DNA of 45,889 nt from an uncultured Bacteroidota bacterium (GTDB lineage Bacteria; Bacteroidota; Bacteroidia; Chitinophagales; Chitinophagaceae), in assembly GCA_903835005.1 (NCBI GenBank), contig CAILLK010000065.1:1-45889 (forward strand). The letters are read 5' to 3'. Each line of letters begins with the position of its first letter. Within the stretch, counting starts at the first letter, position 1. A program made the translations under genes and the position numbers. Below the pieces are notes generated by a model, which saw nothing but the letters and a program-made list of their open reading frames with translations, was not told the origin of the DNA and did no database searches. Of the stretch, positions 1-6,867 are shown one piece after another.

Positions 1-116
1 ACTATATTCAACTGCTTACTGATGTAAAGAAAATCCGCATCAACGACTCCTGGTATCTAAATGAGTATACAAATGAGACAAAAAAATTAATAGAAAAATT
101 AAAAATAATACTATAA
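1..116 (+). CDS. 3' end of an unidentified gene (partial)
   Basis: An open frame enters from the left edge, reads from base 3 and stops with TAA at 114-116, giving about 37 residues rich in Lys, Ile and Leu (…TKKLIEKLKIIL at the end). The charged amphipathic tail looks like a genuine protein terminus, but the visible part is too short to name a family. It converges with the toxin pseudogene, whose original stop lies only 19 bases further on. Whether the gene is real depends on sequence outside the window. Confidence 0.45.
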   Translation, partial: YIQLLTDVKKIRINDSWYLNEYTNETKKLIEKLKIIL

Positions 117-135
117 TACGTAACTCCTTTCCAAG

Positions 136-507
136 TTACGGCTTAATACCCGGCATAAACTTAAAATCTTTTTTGTTATAGGTGAACAGGGGTAAATCAA
201 AAACAAGGCTCATAGCGCCAATAATTGCATTTGGTATCTGGAGATCGTGAGAGCGCTTAAAAAGCTGAATTAATTCTATAGATTTCAGGGAAACCTTGTC
301 ATTAAAATGGATTATGTTATACCTCTTAATCTAGTTTTCCATAGCTTTTAACTCCTTCTTATTCTCCATGCCCCGATACAATTCCATAACCGAAACTGAG
401 GGTATAAGGACATTTCTATCCCCGATTGACTGAAGTTCGGTTATAGTTTCCTTATGCTCCTTAAACAGGGATATAAAAATATTAGTATCACAAATCACCA
501 GACTCAT
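136..507 (-). pseudogene. VapC-like PIN-domain toxin interrupted by an in-frame TAG
   Basis: PIN-domain ribonucleases of the VapC type cleave RNA and are held inactive by a partner antitoxin. From the ATG at 505-507 the frame gives MSLVICDTNIFISLF with the first acidic residue Asp7, then Glu42 in VMELYRG. TAG follows at 331-333. The same frame continues without another stop for 64 codons to TAA at 136-138. That part carries the rest of the fold, including LPLFTYNKKDF with Asp114. The restored length, about 123 residues, is normal for VapC. The usual third acidic residue (Asp in a P-D-A-L-I-type motif) is Asn93 here. The start is set by a 4-base ATGA overlap with the antitoxin gene; an ATG 15 bases further upstream is also possible. 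The product is probably a dead, truncated toxin unless the stop is a sequencing error or is suppressed. Confidence 0.75.
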
Positions 508-749
508 AATCTGTTCCCCCATGCTTTTTCACGCAGTTCGGCAAATGTAATATCTTTATCTTTCCAGATACCTGCAAGTGCAGTTACATCAGGATGCTCG
601 GCAAATACAATCGGTAGGGCATCTTTTTTCACCACTGCAGGTTCTTTTTTTGATTTTGTTTTTTGGATAACAAAATCAAAATATTTTGCAAAATCATTAA
701 GGGCCTGCAGCGTTTTGGCGCTCTTATATTTTATGACTATTTCAGGCAT
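504..749 (-). CDS. VapB-like antitoxin of the PIN toxin pair
   Basis: This 81-residue protein (MPEIVIKYKSAKTLQALNDF start) lies directly upstream of the PIN-domain toxin and overlaps its start codon by ATGA, the usual arrangement of a type II antitoxin-toxin operon. The first part looks like a small beta/alpha segment, followed by a Lys-rich linker near residues 30-42. The C-terminal part (ITFAELREKAW) resembles the toxin-binding tail of short Bacteroidota antitoxins. I do not recognise a specific antitoxin superfamily, so the call rests on size, charge pattern and position. The antitoxin looks intact even though the toxin is broken. Confidence 0.7.
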   Translation of the reverse strand: MPEIVIKYKSAKTLQALNDFAKYFDFVIQKTKSKKEPAVVKKDALPIVFAEHPDVTALAGIWKDKDITFAELREKAWGNRL

Positions 750-872
750 TTGCTATTGGATTTCTGATTACAAAACTAACATGATTTTTGATTAGGCCAC
801 CTGGCGCTTTTATTACGCTATACCGGGAATGCCGGAGCCATATATCCTATAACCGTTTACGTGCGTGCTATA

Positions 873-931
873 AACCGTTGAAACGGTTAGGGTGCCAATT
901 TTTATTATGATCCCACGGTTGAAACCGTGGG
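873..931. repeat. Pair of REP-like palindromes
   Basis: Two short palindromes of similar design lie 23 bases apart. The first (873-888) has 7-base arms AACCGTT/AACGGTT around GA. The second (912-931) has 9-base arms CCCACGGTT/AACCGTGGG around GA and is followed by CTATGG. The shared core (A)CCGTTGAAACGG-like and the CCCACGG…CCGTGGG form are typical of repetitive extragenic palindromes mobilised by TnpA-REP (RAYT) transposases. No such transposase is in the window. Confidence 0.6.
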
Positions 932-1064
932 CTATGGTAATGCGGTATAAGGAAAGTAAGCAATGATGCTGTGAGATCTCATAGGGCTAACGAACCAGAG
1001 GCTATTGAAGATGGCGTTAATTTGTTGTTGCTGTTACCTTGCGGAACAACCGGAGCAACAAGTT

Positions 1065-1104
1065 AAAACCGCCGTTGTTGGTTAAGACCAGCAACGGCGG
1101 AAAA
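1065..1104 (-). terminator. Intrinsic terminator after the FG-GAP protein gene
   Basis: Arms at 1069-1081 (CCGCCGTTGTTGG) and 1088-1100 (CCAGCAACGGCGG) pair over 13 bases with one G-U, around a 6-base loop. On the minus strand the stem is followed by TTTT (1068-1065), about 60 bases past the stop of the FG-GAP gene. AAAA at 1101-1104 makes it potentially bidirectional. Confidence 0.75.
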
Positions 1105-1157
1105 GATGAAAACTCATGCAAGTCGTAAAGATTGGCTAATGACTTACCACTTTTTAC

Positions 1158-4100
1158 CTACCTGTTACCTGTCATCGTTACAGGTGAAGTTCCATTCATT
1201 ATTATATTGCTTGACCCTGTTAAAGGAGGCCCAGGATTCGCAAAGTTGCCTCCTATTGTTATGGTGTGGCTGCCAAGCGCTATGGTTGCATTCGAATTCA
1301 GATTGGTGAAATTTCCCATCAGCAATATGCTGGAATTGATAGTGTATGTGGTGGCCGAAGCCGCATTGAATGAGAGATTGTAAAAACAGTTTGTAGTAGC
1401 AGTGGTCATACCTGCTGCGGTTATTGAAGACAAAATTCCGTTCAAAGTTACTGTGCCTGTATTGGGAACAAAACTGCCACCCGTAGCCTGTGTAAAATTA
1501 CCACCTACGTTCGTGTTGCCCGATGCCAGCGGTGTAAACTTGCCTCCGGAAATTATGGACACATTCCCCCCGAAACTGATCGCTGCGGTGCCGGTCATAA
1601 TGCTCTGGAATACCCAGGTATCACCTGAATTGGAAAACATTGTTGGCTGATAACCTGAATTGTTATTTACGCTCCACCAGTTGGTTAGTACGGAAGCATC
1701 ACCGCCGGTGGTCACTGAATACCAGGTATTGGAAGATGCTGCATTTACGGTCACCGTCGCGGTAACCCGGCAACCAGTACTGGTGAGCGTGTAGGATACC
1801 AGGGATGTTCCGATAGACACTCCGTTCACCAATCCTGTGGTAGTACCCACTGTAGCAACTCCGGAACTGAACGATGTCCAGGTACCTCCGCCGGTTAGGT
1901 CGCCAAGTGGCAGACTGGTATTTACCTGCATAGGCACATTATTGGTAATAGCTGAGGGCGAAGGATTCACTGTAACCAGAACCATTGTTGTTGATGGCGT
2001 TGTGCCATCGGTAACCTGTATGATAAATGTATCCAATCCACTGAAGCCCGCAGTTGGGGTATATGTCAGTCCCGTTGGCGTTATTGATGTACTGCCCGAA
2101 GAAGCAGTGGCGCCTGCAAAGCTCGACAAGGTGCCATGGTTAGGCGCAGTGGATACCGACCAGGTCTCTGTTTTGGCTGGAGTAGCATCAGATATGGTCA
2201 GCAGGCTGTTTATTGCTGTTGCAGGCGCATTCCCGCACAACACAAACGGCTGCGGACTGCCGTTGACAAAAACCGGGCTGGTGGTGGTAATCATCGAATT
2301 CAGGTACGAACTGATATTCGTGCCCTGATAGTCGGCGGTAACCATATCCGGCTTACCGTCGCCGTTCATATCTACCCCAACTATACCCCATTCCTGCGAG
2401 CTGTTGGTAGCGAAATTGGTCGCTGCGGAGAAGCTGAAACTACCCGGAGTTGAGTTATTGCGGAATACCGAGACAACGTTATTTGACACTCCGTCAGAGT
2501 TCACCCAGGCAACATCCGGTTTTCCGTGGCCGGTAAAGTCTGCAATGGTAATGCCATAACCACCACCCAGGCCAGTGAGGTTTACAGGTGAGCCAAACGC
2601 TATGCTGCCCACAGAGCTGGCGTTAGGAACCACCGTCGCGTAGCCATTCGAATTACTGCTCGCTACGATATCCAGTTTGCCATCACCATCCAGGTCGGCT
2701 AAGTCGATATAGTATAAGTATTGCGCAGCCGAGGATGTTACTGCCGAAGCAAATGATATAACACCCGGCCCGGTGCTGGTATTGCGGAATACCTGTATAT
2801 TATCGACGGATGAAGATAAATTGCCTGTAACCACATCGGGTTTTCCGTCGCCATCAATATCACCGATAGCGATTGATAACACTTCCTGTGAGCTTGGTAT
2901 TAATACATCAACTTTGGTAGCAAAAGATGTTGAGTTGAACGCTGCAGCGCCATTATAAATATTGCGGAAATACGAAAACTTCTGCTGGTCATCGCCGGCT
3001 ACTATTATATCCGGTCTTCCATCTCCATCCAGGTCCGCTACTTTAATACCCCATGGGTGTGTAACTGAATATTTCACCCTTGTGGCGAACGATATGCTGC
3101 CCACCGTACTGGTATTAATATATACATCTATCTTGCTGGAATCCCGGTCGCCCACCACCACATCTATCTTACCGTCGCGGTTAAGATCGCCTACGGCCAT
3201 GCCCCATATCGATTGCCCGGCTGGCCCTACAGTGAAGGTGATCGGGGTTCCGTAGCTAATGGTAGTTGCTGTGCTGGTATTGCGGAATACGCTCCAGTTG
3301 CCCCATTGTCCGTTGGTTACTGCAATATCGGGCTTGCCGTCGCCGTCGAAGTCTGCAGTTACGATATCCATAGGGAAATTAGCCCCGGAGGCGACATCGG
3401 TTTTGGGGTTAAAAGACGGTGTGGCTGAGGACGCTGTAAAATCGGGCAGGAACGGATACTGTGCATAAGACATCAGTTTGCAGCCCAGGTTTATAGAAGT
3501 AATACGGTCGAAAGTGCCGCCATTGGGTACCGATACATTCAGAGATGTGGCCGATGCCGTGTTCACCGTTCCCATATCCGATCCGAAATAAACCACATTA
3601 TTGGTGGTCGTGGTATTAAATCCGGTACCGGTAATGGTGAGGGTAGCAGTGGGCCCGGCCGCCATAGGCGTTACTCCTGTGATGACTGGTGGCGGTGTGA
3701 CAGTAAGTGTAGCTGCGGTGGATGTGTCGGGGATCAAACAAGTGCCGTTCACTATACAATAATACATATTTCCATTCACCGTCACAGTAGCCTGGGTAAG
3801 GTTAAGTATGGATGAAGCAGTACCAGTGTAGATGCCGGTATTGGTCAATGATGTATAGGATACCCCGCCGTTGGTGCTCACCCACCATTGGTAGGTCAGC
3901 CCGGTACCCGCGGCGGTAACTGAGAAGCTGGTTGTAGAGGCGCCGGCACAAATGGCTTTATCGGTGGGATTTACGGATATCGAAGGTGTTGTATTCACCG
4001 TCACCTGCCGCGTGGCAGTGCTGGTGCACCCGCTTGTTGTGCCCGTCACCGTATACGTGGTCGTGACCGTAGGAGTAGCAGTCACTGTAGTGCCGGCAGA

Positions 4101-4919
4101 TGAAGAAAGGTTGCCCGGTGGCGCCCAGGTATACGTAGTTGCACCAGTACCACTAAGCGAGGTACCTGCTCCGCCGGTACATATTGGGGTAGTTCCGCCG
4201 GATATGCCGGCTGTCGGTCCGCCTGTTGGGGTGATTAATAACCCCGGTGTATTTTGAGTATAGGCTGTATTGTTAGTAGTCAATACGCAACTGTAATAAG
4301 TCGGTACCGGTACCGTTGGTATGTAAGTAACATTCGTAGCGCCGGTTATAGCAGTCCATGTAGCATTATCGGGCGACGACTGCCATTGATAAGCCATTGA
4401 TGTACCGGAGATATTTAAAGACAGTGCAGGAGAAAACGGGCATGCGCCTGATGTAGCTGTTGTCTTGGTTACCAGGCCGGTAATGGTGCCTGTAAGCAAG
4501 CCGTTATTTACCATGGTTACTGTGCGGAAACCAGGTATCGTGGTCAGGTAATCATCGGTGCGCAGGTAGAGTTTGCCGGCCCCTGCATTCAGGCTCACTC
4601 CGCTGTTGAGGGTAACCGTATTGTATACTTGTACCCCTGCAGCAGTCATATCATTGCTACCACTTGTCAGGAAATTCAGATTCCACTCCTTAGTTGTGCC
4701 GCTGCCACTGAAGGTCACCCCACCGGTTATGTTCATAGCTCCGGGGCTGGTGGTATCAATATACACTCCGTTATTTACAAAAAAACCAAAGGGTATGTTG
4801 TAGGTAACGCCAGTACTGATCTGAGTCGTTCCCGAACTGATAGTGGTTGTCGTCTGCGCTTGCGATGCAGTCAATCCCAGTAAACAACACATTGAAAATA
4901 GTAGTTTTCTCATAATCAT
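1158..4919 (-). CDS. Giant secreted FG-GAP/VCBS-repeat protein without a sorting tail
   Basis: The 1253-residue product has a signal peptide (KLLFSMCCLLGLTASQAQ). Low-complexity Thr/Ser/Gly-rich Ig-like segments follow (about 160-430), then an IPT/TIG-like domain (about 410-490). Seven FG-GAP/VCBS-type blades (about 520-860) each carry a calcium-binding-style motif such as DFDGDGKPD, DLNRDGKID or DIDGDGKPD. Further cadherin-like/Ig-like and repetitive strands follow to the end. FG-GAP arrays form beta-propellers used in surface binding. Proteins of this kind normally finish with a T9SS sorting domain, but this one stops at TAG in the middle of a filler repeat (…SPVTMTGNR), and no such domain follows in frame. 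Either the first or the third codon (ATG at 4917-4919 or 4911-4913) may start it; the latter gives the more usual MRKLLF signal peptide. A secreted or surface role is inferred; the ligand is unknown. Confidence 0.8.
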   Translation of the reverse strand: MIMRKLLFSMCCLLGLTASQAQTTTTISSGTTQISTGVTYNIPFGFFVNNGVYIDTTSPGAMNITGGVTFSGSGTTKEWNLNFLTSGSNDMTAAGVQVYNTVTLNSGVSLNAGAGKLYLRTDDYLTTIPGFRTVTMVNNGLLTGTITGLVTKTTATSGACPFSPALSLNISGTSMAYQWQSSPDNATWTAITGATNVTYIPTVPVPTYYSCVLTTNNTAYTQNTPGLLITPTGGPTAGISGGTTPICTGGAGTSLSGTGATTYTWAPPGNLSSSAGTTVTATPTVTTTYTVTGTTSGCTSTATRQVTVNTTPSISVNPTDKAICAGASTTSFSVTAAGTGLTYQWWVSTNGGVSYTSLTNTGIYTGTASSILNLTQATVTVNGNMYYCIVNGTCLIPDTSTAATLTVTPPPVITGVTPMAAGPTATLTITGTGFNTTTTNNVVYFGSDMGTVNTASATSLNVSVPNGGTFDRITSINLGCKLMSYAQYPFLPDFTASSATPSFNPKTDVASGANFPMDIVTADFDGDGKPDIAVTNGQWGNWSVFRNTSTATTISYGTPITFTVGPAGQSIWGMAVGDLNRDGKIDVVVGDRDSSKIDVYINTSTVGSISFATRVKYSVTHPWGIKVADLDGDGRPDIIVAGDDQQKFSYFRNIYNGAAAFNSTSFATKVDVLIPSSQEVLSIAIGDIDGDGKPDVVTGNLSSSVDNIQVFRNTSTGPGVISFASAVTSSAAQYLYYIDLADLDGDGKLDIVASSNSNGYATVVPNASSVGSIAFGSPVNLTGLGGGYGITIADFTGHGKPDVAWVNSDGVSNNVVSVFRNNSTPGSFSFSAATNFATNSSQEWGIVGVDMNGDGKPDMVTADYQGTNISSYLNSMITTTSPVFVNGSPQPFVLCGNAPATAINSLLTISDATPAKTETWSVSTAPNHGTLSSFAGATASSGSTSITPTGLTYTPTAGFSGLDTFIIQVTDGTTPSTTMVLVTVNPSPSAITNNVPMQVNTSLPLGDLTGGGTWTSFSSGVATVGTTTGLVNGVSIGTSLVSYTLTSTGCRVTATVTVNAASSNTWYSVTTGGDASVLTNWWSVNNNSGYQPTMFSNSGDTWVFQSIMTGTAAISFGGNVSIISGGKFTPLASGNTNVGGNFTQATGGSFVPNTGTVTLNGILSSITAAGMTTATTNCFYNLSFNAASATTYTINSSILLMGNFTNLNSNATIALGSHTITIGGNFANPGPPLTGSSNIIMNGTSPVTMTGNR

Positions 4920-5083
4920 CTCTTTAAAATTCCGTACTGAATATTTTATCTTTTTTGATCTGGCAACTTTCCAAAAAATTGCAAAATCTTTTTTTGTTTC
5001 AATATTTAAAAAAATATTTACTCAATCCCATGAGCCACTTATCAAATAAACCACTATTTTTTTATATTAAATTCCGGAAAATT

Positions 5084-5302
5084 CTAAAATCCTCCCCATC
5101 CGGATAAAGGCATCCCATCAACAATTAATGGAAGTGTAAACCTACCCTGATAGCCGGTTGAACCGGCCACCTGATTAGCTTGAGAAAAGTTCAACCCTGT
5201 TGTCATGGTGCTGTATGTAGTGACAGTAAATGTTCTACCGTCAGAGGTAACAATAGTGAACACTGCTGTTACAATCGATAGGAAAACCTCTTTGCGAGGG
5301 TT
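5084..5302 (-). pseudogene. Remnant of a secreted-type protein C-terminus
   Basis: A 72-codon open stretch runs from just after TAA at 5303-5305 to TAG at 5084-5086. It has no ATG near its beginning. The translation has the alternating Thr/Ser/Val pattern of beta-rich exported proteins (VFTIVTSDGRTFTVTTYSTM, then NFSQANQVAGSTGYQGRF, ending LSGWGGF). It could be the surviving 3' end of a deleted gene. It could also be a chance open frame; I recognise no family. A small hairpin overlaps its 5' boundary. Confidence 0.35.
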
Positions 5303-5854
5303 TTAATAAAAACTATTATTAATTGCTAAATGTAGAAGAATAGGGCTTAATAACAATGATTTTTAGTAGTTTTTATAAATTATAATGCAGTTAATAAGAT
5401 ATTTATGTTTGCTATTTTTTAATAATCACTTTAAATAGACTACCTAATGAATTCTGAAAAAAAATCAAAAAACCTGTTGATATAGCATCCGTCTCCATAT
5501 CCCCGTTAAGAAATGCAATTCCGGAAGCAATCAATTCAACCCTCATTAAATAATGCGAATTGATTTATTGTATATGTATTTAGTGATAATGCGAAGCGCA
5601 AATGAACAACCGGAGCACTCGCGTTGCTTACGCAAATTAGGGGAAAAATGTGGTGGGGCTAATAAAGAAGCGAATTCAGTTGGGGTTAACATATAGAGGG
5701 ATGATGGTGTTTCCGGAGGTGGGTGAATTAGTCATTTCCACAAGAGTATATCATTATGTATTTTATAATTTATGTGCATAGGTTATTCCAATGGGGAATA
5801 TTGTAGTCTATCGATGCACGTAATTCAGCAAGCTCATCATGGCCTGATTTTCTC

Positions 5855-5934
5855 CAGGGCAGGGGCAAGCTCTACCCCTACGTATGATAAATGTATATCT
5901 CAGGATGGGGGCAAGCCCAACCCTTACTTGTGAT
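5855..5934. repeat. Two imperfect 34-base direct repeats
   Basis: Copies at 5855-5888 and 5901-5934 share the pattern CAGG..GGGGCAAGC.C.ACCC.TAC.T.TGAT, separated by 12 bases. Each contains a weak internal inverted repeat (AGGGG…CCCCT in the first). They resemble dispersed intergenic repeats of Bacteroidota, but no further copy was seen in this window. Confidence 0.55.
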
Positions 5935-6067
5935 CAATATGGGAAGAAAAATATCGATAGGTTCTTCATGCGTACCCCGTCTATTCCTGCGGGCAGGCTC
6001 TGCCACTTAAGCCAGGATGGAAGAATAAATCCGGGGCAACAAATTTCATTTTACATAGAATGAAATG

Positions 6068-6862
6068 TTAAGGTATAACAATTGTGCCATAGCTGGAGGT
6101 ATGCGCGCTGAAATAGCCGAGGCATCCGCCGCTGATATTGCTGATAGGATCGGCGGGGGAGGCGGAGTTCTGGTTTTGGGATTGCTGCAAGCCGTAGTAA
6201 TACTGGTAGATGGCTGAGTCTATACATTCGAGGTATATCTCTACTATATCGCCATCATTAATTTTGCTGCCGCCATCACTTCCGCCCAGCGGTGTATTGA
6301 TGACCCTGCCGTTGATAAACTGATCGTTGCGGATATATATGGAGGGCATAACAGAATCATTTTTCACTTCAACAAAATGGTAGTAGTTGCCCAGGGCTAC
6401 CGGATCGGAATACACCGGTACTATTTCATAGCTGTTGCCCCTGAAGCCGGAAAGCTGGGAATACAGACTATCGAGGGTTACCACACCGGGCATTGTGCAA
6501 CTGGCCTTAAATACATTGGATGCTGCGTTGACATACAGGGTATATTGATGCAACGGCACACCCGCCAGCACACTGGTGGTATAGTTGCCGGGTGTTGTTT
6601 CCTTCAGGGTATCTGTGGTATTGGCGGTGACATCGGTAATGACAACCGTTGCCCCGCTCACAGTGGGGTACACATTATCCTGGGTAAAGCTTACCGATTT
6701 GGTTATGGTTACGGTATAGGGCCCCGGCTGATTGGTTACATTGGCTTCTATCACATATCGGGGCGCGGTGTTTTGCAGGTTGAGCGTAATCACCTTCTGG
6801 CAGGAGGTAAATGCAGAGAGCAGCAGCAAGCAGGCCGGTATAAAATATCTGGATGTGGTCAT
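6068..6862 (-). CDS. DUF4249-family lipoprotein
   Basis: The 264-residue protein begins with a lipoprotein-type signal peptide ending LLLSAFTSCQK (acylated Cys about 21). It continues with the DUF4249 pattern: a ‘YVIEANVTNQPGPYTVTITKS’-type strand about residues 35-55, then VSGATVVITD and a later …VPLHQYTLYV segment. DUF4249 proteins are outer-membrane lipoproteins that are regularly encoded next to TonB-dependent receptors in Bacteroidota; their exact function is not known. Here the ATG lies 5 bases after the stop of the upstream TonB receptor gene, so the two are almost certainly cotranscribed and probably form one outer-membrane complex. The length is at the shorter end of the family. The lipobox has Phe at -3, which is atypical but tolerated in this phylum. 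Confidence 0.88.
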   Translation of the reverse strand: MTTSRYFIPACLLLLSAFTSCQKVITLNLQNTAPRYVIEANVTNQPGPYTVTITKSVSFTQDNVYPTVSGATVVITDVTANTTDTLKETTPGNYTTSVLAGVPLHQYTLYVNAASNVFKASCTMPGVVTLDSLYSQLSGFRGNSYEIVPVYSDPVALGNYYHFVEVKNDSVMPSIYIRNDQFINGRVINTPLGGSDGGSKINDGDIVEIYLECIDSAIYQYYYGLQQSQNQNSASPADPISNISGGCLGYFSAHTSSYGTIVIP

Positions 6863-6867
6863 CGGGA

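Larger units (their letters stand above)
750..1157. other. Gene-free region holding REP-like palindromes and a terminator
   Basis: No coding sequence is supported in these 408 bases. The stretch holds two REP-like palindromes (873-931) and a bidirectional-looking hairpin with flanking A/T runs (1065-1104) downstream of the FG-GAP gene. The rest shows no recognisable structure. Confidence 0.6.
4920..6067. other. 1.1-kb gene-poor region with a gene fragment and repeats
   Basis: This A+T-rich stretch holds no intact gene. It contains the leader of the FG-GAP gene and a short translated fragment (5084-5302, minus). A small hairpin AAAACCTC/GAGGGTTTT with one bulged base lies near 5283-5304, and a pair of 34-base direct repeats at 5855-5934. 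Between 5310 and 5850 nothing recognisable was found. Because the two flanking minus-strand genes are unrelated, this looks like a junction where genes have been lost. Confidence 0.5.

Noticed and set aside
331..333. Programmed TAG recoding (pyrrolysine-like) in the toxin gene
   Set aside because: No recoding signal or pyrrolysine genes are seen and all other genes use normal stops; a nonsense mutation is simpler.
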